Shown in pieces: positions 20,708-31,550 of a stretch of 64,000 nucleotides of DNA (the first letter of the stretch is position 1; each line of letters begins with the position of its first letter). The notes under the pieces are model-generated. The model was not told where the DNA came from. It made no database searches and saw only the letters and a program-made list of their open reading frames with translations. The translations under genes and the position numbers were made by a program. Location of the stretch: assembly GCF_964355755.1 (NCBI RefSeq), contig NC_092676.1:1968288-2032287 (forward strand), read 5' to 3'. The stretch comes from Antedon mediterranea (Eukaryota > Echinodermata > Crinoidea > Comatulida > Antedonidae).

Positions 20708-23544
20708 CACATATGTAAGAAAAACTAGCTCCAGCTCGGTATTTGTGCCAAAATAGATTTTATTGGCTAACTTTGTTATTCTTGAGTTGCTGAATTCAAA
20801 AAAGTTAAGTGCCATTTTTTTCGACCACTCCTTCAGCCGCCATTTTGTATTTCAAAATGGCCGACATTCCACACTGAACTTTGTCATCCATGGTATCATC
20901 GGAAAGGGAATATAATACTGATCATAGTTACATAGTTATTTAACAATAAAACAAGTCACGTGACCAAAAAGGTCAAAAGGTCAAAATTTTAATTTTCTCA
21001 AATACTTTACTGTTTGGTATCGTAGGATAGCTTTTTTTATTCTGAATACAGTTTTACTAATATCTATTCGATTTTCCTTTATTTATTGTCATAATTTTCC
21101 AATTATTAAATTGTTTTTAAATTTACAATAAAAAAGGTCTCCTTCGATCGTATTAAAATAAATACGGTTTTTCTTATTGGTTTTTATACCGTAATTCATT
21201 CAAATGTTGGTAACATTTATCTGGTTATAATAACAATTTCAGTGTGAAAATACTTTAGTATAAGTTAAGTTTAACTATCAAGATCCTCGATATGCCAGGT
21301 TTTCGCATTGCAAGTACAGTAAAAAACAACATCAAAACAACCATTGCTTTGCAGGTTGCGACGCAAACATGATCTTGGAGGTAAAGTAATTGATTTTAGT
21401 ACCTTTTATTTGAGCAAGTTCATACAACTACTACAGCAGAAACGTAACTTTGGAAAGTAATTTAGATTTGTCTTAATTCTGCTAGTTAATGCAGTTTTAT
21501 TATATCCAGTGCAATGGCGTCTATGTTGTTTTCAAACATGGTTTTCTGCCAATAGCATGATTGCATGTTGTAAGCCTAGGCCTATATATATAAAGTAAAT
21601 CGATAAAAAGTTGTTTCTTATTTAAATTAATTGATGTACACATTCTTATATTATATATATTGGATATTTGTGTGACCATAAAGGCAGGATAGAAAACAGC
21701 TCATCTATACTGTGTAAGTAGTCGAATAATCTTCTACCGTTCCAGATGATAACATAATTTATTGAATATACAATTAAATTGGTGGCATATGCTCATACAC
21801 ATAAGAATATAAATAATAATAATAATTCAAAACGCATCGATGACTGAAAAGCCAATTCCATCCCCTACCGGTGTGTGGTCACACTTGAAATGCAGTAAAA
21901 GTAACAAAATTAAAATACAAATTTATAAAAAGGAATTCAATAACTGAAATCGTTACATACGGTATATATTTATAAAGTGTCTGTAGTTAAAAGATTTCGT
22001 TTTTCTCAAACTAATTTGAATATTATTGCTGGAAAGCGGATTTTGTTTCCCTTATTTCCGATAAGTTCTTAAAGTTAAGTTACACCACAAACAAGTATAG
22101 TTTGATTAGTTATTCTATGTGACTTTTAATAATAACAACGTATAGTTAGGATTTATATTGCGATAATCACAAACCATACGTAAAAATCAAAGGGAACTTT
22201 TAGACGTTAAAAACACCGAATTCGTTTCTTTACAATATCAATTGGTAGTTTGTAAAGGTAGTAAAGGCAGCAGTAGGACATTGACTTTTCTATATTTCGT
22301 GTAAACTTTATTTGAGGAAAACTAATTGATCTTAATTTTTTTTTTTTTAAATTCTTAAGATTTTTTCACTGTATAATAATATCAAATGAAAACATTCTGT
22401 TTGCTGCTGCACTTCATCTGAGGTTCAAAGGGAAAGGCATGCCAATTAACATTGGCATTGTGCACAGATGGCTTTATATTGTGTGGTACCCGCTTTGACA
22501 AAAATACAAATGATTTTGAACGCTACGCAAATGATACCATGACCCGTAGCATTTTTTTCTTTTTACGAAAAACAGAAATGTAAACTACTAAAAATAAGAT
22601 AGATTCAGAATTTCAATCCAACGAAACAAAACAAAGATGTGACTTGACAACAGTTTATTTCACCTTTGTTCACGGACTATAGTTATTTTGATTTTAAATT
22701 AAATAACTCGGAAACTTGACATTGAAGTTAAGTGTAATCCAGTACCGTACGGTACTTATTTAGTATTAAGATAATATATAATATAATATGAAACATATAA
22801 ATGGACAATAACAAAGTAGAATGAAAATCAAACAAACATTTCAATGAACTGTAAAACCAATAAGAAAAACCGTATTTATCTTAATACAAAGGAGACTACT
22901 TTTTTCATTGTTAAAATGAGTATAGCAAAGCATTTAATGAATAGGCAAACTGCCTTAAAATGTGACATGTTTCGAGAAACTATTCTTGTCATCAGAAGAA
23001 CAGAAAACAACGACTAAAGTATACTTATATACCAATAGGACAGGCTGTATGTAAATAAGAAAGTAATTAGCATGATAAAACAACAAGGATCATTTAAAAA
23101 CAATTTATTTACATAATTGGAAAATTATGACAATAAACAAAGTAAAATAGAATAGATATTAGTAAAACTGTATTCAGAATAAAAAAATATATCCAACGAT
23201 ACCGAACAGTACAGTATTTTGGTGAAATTGCATTTTGACCTTTTGACCTTTATTGGTCACGTGATTTGTTTTATTTCGCAATTACTACGTAACTATGCAT
23301 TTATTGATATGGGTGTAATGGAATAAAATAATCAGTATTACATTCCCTTTCCAATGATACCATGGATGACCAACTTTAGTGTTGAACGTCGGCCATTTTG
23401 AAATACAAAATGGCGGCTGAAGGAGTGGTCGAAAAAAATTGCACCTAATTTTTTTGGATTCAGCATCTCAAGAATAACAAAGTTAGCTGAAAAAATCTAT
23501 TTTGGCACAAATATCGAGCTGGAAGACATAATAACCCGTACTAA
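20708..23544. mobile_element. Long-inverted-repeat non-autonomous element of about 2.8 kb
   Basis: Left arm (about 20720-21215) and right arm (about 22830-23526) are inverted copies. Examples are AGCTCGGTATTTGTGCC against GGCACAAATATCGAGCT, and GACCACTCCTTCAGCCGCC against GGCGGCTGAAGGAGTGGTC. TACAGT flanks both sides (20702-20707, 23545-23550), and the family flank reads through at CAGTAACATTGCTG, so the element interrupts that flank. The centre (about 21250-22780) has no ORF. A foldback-type DNA transposon is the best description. The outermost 20-odd bases of the arms do not match well. Confidence 0.7.
22912..23097. mobile_element. Short insertion nested in the right arm of the inverted-repeat element
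   Basis: The left arm reads continuously where the right arm has about 180 extra bases, flanked by TTAAAA and TTTAAAA. It starts AATGAGTATAGC and the reverse of its end starts AATGATCC, giving only a very short terminal similarity. It postdates the element that carries it. Confidence 0.6.
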
Positions 23545-24002
23545 TACAGTAACATTGCTGTTTTTTTACATTACAGCATGCAAATATAATAGTTTTTTTA
23601 GTTGAATAACATTGTCAATTAGTCAAATTTATTATTGTCAAGTGTACATTACTGTAAAACCATTTTTTAAGTAAAAAAACTAATTAAAGATTGAAACAGC
23701 TTTATTTTGAGTTAAGACAAGTAGTGTAAACAGATTTAAAATAAGTAGTTTTTAGAATAACGAAGACAGACAACAGTCAAGAAGAATTGAATAATATAAT
23801 AATCTATGATGATTTAATTATAAATTTATTTGGTATTTATATAGTCTTATTTCAATAGACTAGGGATATGTTTCAACATTACAAATACGTTAAAAATACA
23901 TCAAAGAATTTCTAATATTATAAAAACATCAATATCAAAATTTATGCAGTAACATAACTGTAACTACAATTAAAAATCACTTGAACTGATAATTAATATT
24001 AA
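23545..24002. other. Family spacer sequence
   Basis: Contains the block ACGAAGACAGACAACAGTC, which recurs near 26960 and (as CAAAGACAGACAA) near 48230. It represents the 3' flank of receptor copy 7. No gene is supported. Confidence 0.5.
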
Positions 24003-24823
24003 AGTCTAGAAAAACTATTGCACCTGGCTGATTGTTATTTTCTGTATATGACAATACATCTTCTACTAACCTAATATTCTCTCCTCCAAATCTCCCTTTG
24101 ACATAACCTTTCTGATCATATCCAATTATAGATCAAATTACAATTTGCATTCTATTGGAGAGAACATGAGCCATTACTACATCTACATTCATTAGTCTTA
24201 TAGGCCTCCAGTTTTCTAGTTTTTCTCTTTGTCCGCCTTAAAACAGTTGATTTATAATACCTAGTCTTTGTGAGCCGCCTAATCTTTTGCTAATATAGCA
24301 GTGATTCAAATCGTCACATAACATATCTTTAATATCAACCCAAAAATGTCTATAAAATTCAACACTCAAACCATCCGAACCTGGACTTTTGTTGAGTTTC
24401 ATTTTTTCTATAGCATTTGTAAGTTCTTCTACTGATATTAATCCTTCACATTTCACAGAGTTGTCATAAGAAAGTGTATTTATTTTAGTGTTTCTTACAT
24501 ACTTATTTATCCTACCCTGTGGAATTGTTTTACATGCATACAACTTTTCATAAAAGCTTACTTGTTCTTTTAATATTTCATCTTCATTTGATGTTTATTT
24601 TCCATTATTTTTTAATAGTTTTGTAATATGTTTCCTTTTTGGGTTTTTTTTTTCTAATCCTAGGAAAAATTTATAATTTTTTTCTCCTTTCTCAAACCAT
24701 TCAATCCTAGATCGAATTGTGGCGCCTTGCGCTTCTATTAGATATATATTTTCCAAGTCGTTTGATTTGCTTTTTAATGTGCTTTCTATCTTTATGTCAT
24801 ATGTATTGTCTAATTTAAATGTA
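24003..24823 (-). mobile_element. L1/Tx1-type LINE fragment (reverse transcriptase, dead)
   Basis: One reading frame, with at least three in-frame stops, gives IRSRIEWFEKGEKNYKFF (linker before RT), NKSPGSDGLSVEFYRHFW (start of RT), ENWRPIRLMNVD, VKGRFGGENIRL and IVFLDF. These are RT blocks of the L1/Tx1 type in correct order. The fragment lacks the endonuclease and ends abruptly after the LDF block, so it is cut at both ends. It joins receptor copy 7 within the first tail repeat. Confidence 0.85.
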
Positions 24824-26113
24824 AGTCTGTCTGTTCTCATTTCTTGCATTTTGTAACCTCTTCTTTTCAATCACAGTGTCAGAGCTGACATACAACTGCT
24901 CAGCTTGTTCTGCTGTTCTGTCATCAACTGAACAGTAAACCTCATTTTCTGCATTAATTTGCTGAACATCAGAAGTATCACCAACATTAATGGTATCATT
25001 ATTACTTTGATAGTGCACAACAGGTACAGGTGTGTTGTGATGTTGCTTCTTTTGTTGTTCATAATAACACACTACACATACCAGTAAAACTATCAATATA
25101 ATAATATTTGTTACCAGTATTATGGTTGTTGTATTAGGTTTCTGAGACTGTGTAGACATGTTGTCATTGGAGGTTTTGTCTTGATAGTTCCCTTGATATG
25201 TTGTCAGTCTGTGTGTTGGCAAGATGCCATCTTTGATTGTAAAAGCTATCTCATCAGATCTGTTCTGAACATCATTACTCACCAGACACTTAACAGTGTA
25301 GTCACCAGCTGGTAAATTAGTAAAGCATCTTTCATCAGTTTCATTGTAATACTGATACTGAGATTCCTCTCCATTCAAACTCCAATTATAAATTCTCTTG
25401 TCATCAGATCCACCTACTACATAGCACTTGAAGCAATTCTGGTTCACATCAACTTCAGGTGTTTCATATAACCTCTTAACCTCCACCATTAATTGAGGGT
25501 GAACCTGCAATATCAATGTGTAGCATCTAATAGTAATATGCATAGGATTTGTACGCTCTATTGAAACACAGTAGAAAAACATTCCCTGTCCAGAATGAAA
25601 ACCTTTTAAAGTCTGATTAACTCTAGTGTTGTCAGTATTTAGATTATGAAACTGTGTGATTTTGTGCTTTCCTTGGATCCATCCAATTGTGACATTGTAC
25701 TGGTTGGTTTCATATTTCTTGATCATGTCACATGAAATATTTACTTCTTGCCCTTCAATGATGTCTTTGATATCATCACAATAAAGTTTTACCAAGTTTG
25801 GTTTACGTTTACTCCATCTTACATCATCTGATGAGCGTTGCAAATACTGTAAATTATAATCATCTTGACATGCATATATTCCTTTTTGAGGCTCAAAAGA
25901 AATGAAAAGTGGACATTTTGTGGTGAATTCCTTTCCAATTAAACTAGTAACTGTGTCATTTTTACTTGATGGTGTAATCGTCACAAATGTCTTGAAGTCT
26001 GATTTGTAATAAAACATACTTTCAAATAGTACCAACTCTTTTGAAGTTCCATGTCTGAATATCAACAAGCAGGTCACCATTACAAAGATGATATTAAAGA
26101 ATTTCAAAGCCAT
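24815..26113 (-). CDS. Receptor copy 7: Ig-like receptor, tail truncated by a LINE
   Basis: Single-exon ORF of 432 residues starting MALKFFNIIFVMVTC. Module 1 carries FTTKCPLFISF and YACQDD. Module 2 has NISCDM, IGWIQGKHKIT and FFYCVS. Module 3 has CFKCYVVGGSD (VV replaces the usual AE), YNWSLNG and YTVKCLVS. The stalk has TTYQGNYQDKTSND. The TM is followed by YYEQQKKQHHN. The tail has NEVYCSVDD and one repeat (YVSSDTVIEKK to NENRQT), then reads two LINE-derived codons to a stop. The receptor could still be made with one repeat, although its own 3' end is lost. Confidence 0.8.
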   Translation of the reverse strand: MALKFFNIIFVMVTCLLIFRHGTSKELVLFESMFYYKSDFKTFVTITPSSKNDTVTSLIGKEFTTKCPLFISFEPQKGIYACQDDYNLQYLQRSSDDVRWSKRKPNLVKLYCDDIKDIIEGQEVNISCDMIKKYETNQYNVTIGWIQGKHKITQFHNLNTDNTRVNQTLKGFHSGQGMFFYCVSIERTNPMHITIRCYTLILQVHPQLMVEVKRLYETPEVDVNQNCFKCYVVGGSDDKRIYNWSLNGEESQYQYYNETDERCFTNLPAGDYTVKCLVSNDVQNRSDEIAFTIKDGILPTHRLTTYQGNYQDKTSNDNMSTQSQKPNTTTIILVTNIIILIVLLVCVVCYYEQQKKQHHNTPVPVVHYQSNNDTINVGDTSDVQQINAENEVYCSVDDRTAEQAEQLYVSSDTVIEKKRLQNARNENRQTYI

Positions 26114-28256
26114 CTTTAAAACCTCTGTCTTGATGCAGTTTATAAATAACCAACTTCTAAAGTCCAGACGTCGTCAGAGACGGAGTGTGTGTGTATTATA
26201 GTTTACGATATTCCAACAAGGAAGAATATACTTGGGGATATTTTGTAAAAGTTTTTTACAGGAAGTCTTTAAAAGAAAGTTTAAAGATAGAATATGATTT
26301 TTGCTACTTATATTGAAACTATAAAATTTGTACATTTTGTGCAATGAAAAATTGAACAAAAACAGCTTACTGGTACTGTACTGTACCTATTAATACTAGA
26401 AATGCGTCATCCCACCACCACAAACACAAATTAACCCCCGCTTTTAGCAACCACCTACTTTAATTTGATTATCAATATGCCTACTGAGTGTTTGGGTTTT
26501 AATAATGGTATATTAAGTAATTTAAGGAAGTACATTATAGAGATATTATAGGTTTCGCATTACAATATTTAAAACTAATTTGTTTAGATTGAATCCTGTA
26601 CGGAATTTTTAACGTTTGTATTGCATTATGTGAACTTATTGCTTTCCTTCTTGTTATATGATCTTGATTTAATGTTGTTTGTAGATTTTAACAATTTAGA
26701 AAAAAAAAGCAAAATACAAGTTTTCTGATATTCTGTTGCTAAATTATATTTATTTGTACATTTGAAGCAAAAAGTAACTTTGCTGTTCTTTACATCACAG
26801 CATGCAACTATAATAGTTTTGTTGTTGTTGAATCACATTGTCAATTAGTCAAATTTATTATTGTCAAGTGTACAAAACATTTATAAGATTGAATGAGCTT
26901 TATTAGACAAATCTGTGTGATAGATGGCATGTAAATAGATTTAAAAGAAGTAGTTTTTAGAATAACGAAGACAGACAACAGTCAAGAAGAATTGAATAAT
27001 ATAATAATCTATGATGATTTAATTCGAAATTAATTATTTCACTAGATATATATGGGATATGTTCCAACATTACAAATGCATTCAAAATATACCAAATTTA
27101 TTACTAATGTTATACAAACATCAAACTTTTGCTCTGTCTAAACTATCAAAATAGTTTTGCTCAAATATGGTAGTGATATACCAAAATATGGCAATGATAT
27201 ATGACATCATCCTGTCCATATATGGGCACATTTTTTGTGTAGTGTAGACAGAATTTTTGTGTTTGAATTCAATGAAAACTTATTTTACTCTATCTATTTT
27301 TCAAGTGAAATGTTACCTATATTTATAGTCTATTATTTGATACAAAATATCACAACAAAATTAGCCCCCTTCTTCGAGCAACTGTCTTACTTTAATTAGA
27401 AAACCAATAATGTTTTCTAAACCACAAGAGATATTTTGTATTTTATTGTTTTTGTTATATATTAGTACATTTACATTAATAAGGATAGTATAGATAGATA
27501 ACTATTTTTTCATTTAATTATATTTAAACCTAAACTAATGTAATTCTTTACGTTGATTGCTGTACAAAAGTGTAACAACCGTTCCATTGCACCACTACTG
27601 ATATACCATGTACTATAAGGTTGTTTTTATTTTTATTTTATTTTATTTATTTTATTCAATCAAAACCAACAGCGATAAATACCGCCACTAACAGGTTTGA
27701 AACATAAAACAATACAACATCAAAAACGGTTGTTGGTTTCTGTTGTGTTAGATGATTAATTTGTTTCTGTTGTACTTTACATTTGATTCACAAGCAATCA
27801 AAAAACAAGATCATTATTCTGTTTATTCAACAGCAAGTGTGCAGGCTTTTATTTGTTTAAAGAATAATATGGCTAAAGAAACTAACTGTTTGGTTTTTGT
27901 GTGAACAAATTGTAACCTTGCCATTCTTCTAAAAATACTTATTTTATTTATTTATTCAAATTTCTGTCAAATAAAGGTAAAAACAAACTGATCTACAATT
28001 ACAACTTTCTACAAGAAATTGTCCAACTGCAAACATTTCGACATTGACAGACATTTTTTTAATAAGATAAATAATTATTTACTTACTTACTTAAATTTAA
28101 ATTGAGAATTTAACCGGGAATTGTTCCAAATGCAAATAAATGTGGAACGCAAGACTTCTTACTTTTAACATTACCAGTTCAACCAATGTGTGTTCAAAGA
28201 TATAAGCAAATTTTGCTTTCAATTATTCTTTTGTATTATTGGGACTCCAGTACAAA
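26114..28256. other. Intergenic spacer between receptor copies 7 and 8
   Basis: The family box is at 26213-26230. The ACGAAGACAGACAACAGTC block is near 26954. At about 27618-27715 a (TTTTA)n-tailed stretch interrupts sequence that is continuous elsewhere, probably a 5'-truncated retroelement end. No gene is supported. Confidence 0.5.
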
Positions 28257-29747
28257 CTAATTTGGTGTTTCGTAATATTTATGCTCACCACTCTTTTTTC
28301 TTGCATTTTGTAACTTCTTGTTTTCCATCACAGTGTCAGAACTAACATAGTCAGTCTGTTCTGCTGTCTCTCCGTTCTCATTTCTTGCATTTTGTAACCT
28401 CTTGTTTTCAATCACAGTGTCAGAGCTAACATAATCAGTCTGTTCTGATGTCTCTCTGTTCTCTTTTCTTGCATTTTGTAACCTCTTCTTTTCAATCACA
28501 GTGTCTGAGCTAACATAGTCAGTCTGTTCTGCTGTCTGTCTGTTCTCATTTCTTGCATTTTGTAACCTCTTGTTTTCAATCACAGTGTCAGAGTTAACAT
28601 AGAACTGCTCAGCTTGTTCTGCTGTTTTGTCATCAACTGAACAGTAAACCTCGTCTCCTGCATTCATTTGCAGAACATCAGATGTATCATCGACACCAAT
28701 TATGTCATTGTTTCTTTGAAAGTGCACAACTGGTACAGGTGTGTTGTGATGTTTTCTCTTTTGTTGTTTATAATAACACACAACAAACACAAGTACAGCT
28801 ATCAATACGATGTTACTTGTTATCAGTATTATGGCTGAGGTTTTGTCTTGATAGTTCCCTTGATATGTTGTCATTCTGTCTGTTGGCAAGATGACATCTT
28901 TAATTGTGAATGTTAACTCATCAGATCTGTTCTGAACATCAGTACTCACCAGACACTTAACAGTGTAGTAACCAGCTGGTAAATTACTAAAGCATCTTTC
29001 ATCAGTTTTATTGTAATAATGATACTGAGATTCCTCTCCTCTCAAACTCCAGTTATAAATTGTTGTGTCGTGAGGTTTACCTTCTGCATAGCACTTGAAG
29101 CAATTCTGGTTCACATCGACTTCAGGTGTCTCATATAACCTTTTGACTTCTATCATTAATTTATGGTGAACAGTCAATGTCAATGTGTAGCAATTATTGA
29201 TATACCTAATTGAAGTACAGTAGACAAATATTCCCTCTCCAGAATGAAAACCTTCAAAAGTCTGAGTCACTGTAGTATTCTCAGTATCTGCATTATGATA
29301 CTGTGTAATGTGGCGCTTTCCTTGGATCCAACTTATTGTAACATTTGTTTTGATGTAATATTCGTTGATGATGTCACATGAAATGTTTACTTTTTCTCCT
29401 TCAATTATTGCTTTTATATTGTCACAATAAAGTTTTACATACCATGGTTGACTTATAAAACTTGTTACATTTGAAGAAGGAACCAAATAATATTGTAAAT
29501 CATCTTGACACATATGTATTCCATTTTTGGGATCAAAAGAAATGAATAGTTGGCAGTTGACATTTTTTCCAGTCAAATGAAAGGCTCTGTACTGTTTACT
29601 TGATGGTGTAATTGTCACTAGTTGCTTAGTGTATGATTTGTAATAAAACCTACTTTCAAATTGTACTAACTCCCTAGATGCTCCTCGTCTGAATATCAAT
29701 AACCATGTCACCATTACAAAGATGATATTAAGAAATTTCAAATTCAT
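28257..29747 (-). CDS. Receptor copy 8: Ig-like receptor with four tyrosine tail repeats
   Basis: Intact 496-residue single-exon ORF starting MNLKFLNIIFVMVTW. Module 1 is shortened (NVNCQLFISF, MCQDDL). Module 2 has NISCDI, ISWIQGKRHIT and FVYCTS. Module 3 has CFKCYAEGK, YNWSLRG and YTVKCLVS. A short stalk with TTYQGNYQDKTS leads to the TM and CYYKQQKRKHHN. The tail has DEVYCSVDD, then FYVNSD, DYVSSD, DYVSSD and DYVSSD units and the terminal KKSGEHKYYETPN, which is shared with copy 14 and looks like the ancestral C-terminus. The first repeat alone offers a YVN (YxN) site. Confidence 0.83.
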   Translation of the reverse strand: MNLKFLNIIFVMVTWLLIFRRGASRELVQFESRFYYKSYTKQLVTITPSSKQYRAFHLTGKNVNCQLFISFDPKNGIHMCQDDLQYYLVPSSNVTSFISQPWYVKLYCDNIKAIIEGEKVNISCDIINEYYIKTNVTISWIQGKRHITQYHNADTENTTVTQTFEGFHSGEGIFVYCTSIRYINNCYTLTLTVHHKLMIEVKRLYETPEVDVNQNCFKCYAEGKPHDTTIYNWSLRGEESQYHYYNKTDERCFSNLPAGYYTVKCLVSTDVQNRSDELTFTIKDVILPTDRMTTYQGNYQDKTSAIILITSNIVLIAVLVFVVCYYKQQKRKHHNTPVPVVHFQRNNDIIGVDDTSDVLQMNAGDEVYCSVDDKTAEQAEQFYVNSDTVIENKRLQNARNENRQTAEQTDYVSSDTVIEKKRLQNARKENRETSEQTDYVSSDTVIENKRLQNARNENGETAEQTDYVSSDTVMENKKLQNARKKSGEHKYYETPN

Positions 29748-29837
29748 CTTTAAAACCTCTTGATGCAGTTTATAATAACTAACTCCAAGTTCAGACGTCG
29801 TCAGAGACTGAGTGTGTTTGTAATAGTGTACAATATA

Positions 29838-29855
29838 CCAATAAGAAAGAATATA
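29838..29855 (-). promoter_or_regulatory. Conserved upstream box of receptor copy 8, diverged
   Basis: Reads CCAATAAGAAAGAATATA. The GGAA core found in the other copies has changed to GAAA, so an ETS-type site would be lost here, about 90 bp upstream of the start. Confidence 0.35.
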
Positions 29856-30535
29856 CTTGGGGGATTTTTGTGTAAAAGCAAGAAGTGTTTAAAGGGAAGT
29901 TTATACCAAGAAGATAGCATATGATTTTGGCTACTTACAATTACAGTATATTGAAACTAAAACATTTGTGCATTTTGTGAAATGAAAAAAAGAAAACAGC
30001 TTTATCTATTAATACTAGAAATGTGTCGTCCCATCACCAGAAACACAAAATAACTCCTGTCTTTTAGCAACCGCTTACTTTAATTTGATTATCAATATGC
30101 CTACTGATTGTTTGTGTTTTAATAATAGTACACATTAAGTAATTTAAGGAAGTACATTATAGAGATATTATAGGTTTCACATTACAATATTTAAAACTAA
30201 ATTGTTAAGATTAAATGCTGTACGAAAGTTTTAACATTTTTTTTTCCATAGTTGAAGGCTACTGCTCCACTGGCTATATAGCTGTTGCATTTTTTTTCTC
30301 TCTTTTGTTCAAACATTTTTTATTGCATTATGTGAACTTGTTGCTTTTCTTCTTGTTATACAGTATGATCTTGATTTAATCATGTTGTTTGTAGATTTAA
30401 ACAATTGACAAAAAAATAAAATACAAGTTTTCAATATTCTTTTGCTAAATTTTATTTATTTGTACAGACAATTTGCAGGCCTTTTATACATTTGAAGCAT
30501 AAAGTAACATTGCTGTTTTTTTACATCAGAGCATG
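29856..30535. other. Family 5' flank sequence
   Basis: Shares TTTAGCAACCGCTTACTTTA and AATTTAAGGAAGTACATTATAG with other flanks. About 75 bp near 30240-30320 (GTTGAAGGCTACTGCTCC) are absent from the others. No gene is supported. Confidence 0.5.
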
Positions 30536-30870
30536 TATACATACATCTATACATTTTCATCACGTTCTGCTCTATTTGCATAGTAAGCCTCCTCTATCAC
30601 ATTTGTCTGTAGAACATCAGATGAATTCTCACCCACACTTGCACCACTGTTTCTTTGCTAGTACACAGCAGGTTGTGGTGTTGTCACGTTTATTCTTACA
30701 TTACAGCTCCACTACCCAATTTGATGCTACAATTGTTAAAGACAGTGGAAGGTATTTTGAATTGTACAAGATGTCTTGAAGCTCCTCTATGTCTGAATAT
30801 CAACAAGCAGATCACAAATAGATTAAAGGATTTCATCATTAAACCTCTCTCATTGATGCGGTTTGGTTAA
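30536..30870 (-). pseudogene. Receptor copy 9: relic with signal peptide joined to juxtamembrane region
   Basis: At the right end a signal peptide-like MKSFNLFVICLLIF and RHLVQFK are recognisable. At the left end is the PAVYxQRNSGASVGENSSD segment, with TAG replacing its second tyrosine. The whole ectodomain and TM are missing. The plus-strand ORFs over this stretch are accidental. Confidence 0.65.
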
Positions 30871-31550
30871 ATCTAACTATCAGTCCTAATGCGGCCTGAA
30901 ACTGTTATTTGTATTTATAAACTAATTTTATTTACATTTTATACAGAAAGTCTAGGTTTGTAATATCACAAGGAAGAATATATATTTAGTATTGCTAATA
31001 TACTTGAAAACAATAATGACTGTTTTCTATAAAGATTAAAAGCACAAAAACATCTTCTGTATTTGTTATTTTATTATAATTTTACATATTTTTGGTTTTT
31101 AGAATTGTTTTACTGTAACTTCCACAATCCTCCAATCAAATGATCCAATCTAAAATAATGATAATTTAATTCGAAATATAATTTTGTTGTTGCTATTATA
31201 GTCTTATTTCACTATAGGGATATGTTCCAATATTTAACAAATACACCACCAAAGCATTACTAATGTTATATGGTATTATAAAAACACCAAACAATATCAA
31301 ATTTATGCAGTACAGTACATAAAACACATTTTTATAATTAAAAATCACAAATTAATTTTCCCTGTGGTTTAGAAAGAGTTTGGAATTATGGCTATAATTG
31401 TATATATTACATTTTTTTTTCCAAATTGGTATTATTAATATTTAAATAATATTTATTAAAGATAAACAGTCTTCCCCTCTGATTGAGAACTTACTATATT
31501 TTATTTTATCTATTTTCCAATGAAATGTTACATACTGCCTATTATTTGAT
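30871..31550. other. Intergenic spacer
   Basis: Carries CACAAGGAAGAATATA near 30968-30983 upstream of relic copy 9. Its 3' part matches 52200-52640. No gene is supported. Confidence 0.5.

Noticed and set aside
22955-22996. Hammerhead-ribozyme-like core (CTGATGA, GAAAC and GTC on the minus strand) in the nested insertion
   Set aside because: Stem II begins with a mismatch, stem III would be two base pairs, and stem I does not form beyond one pair.
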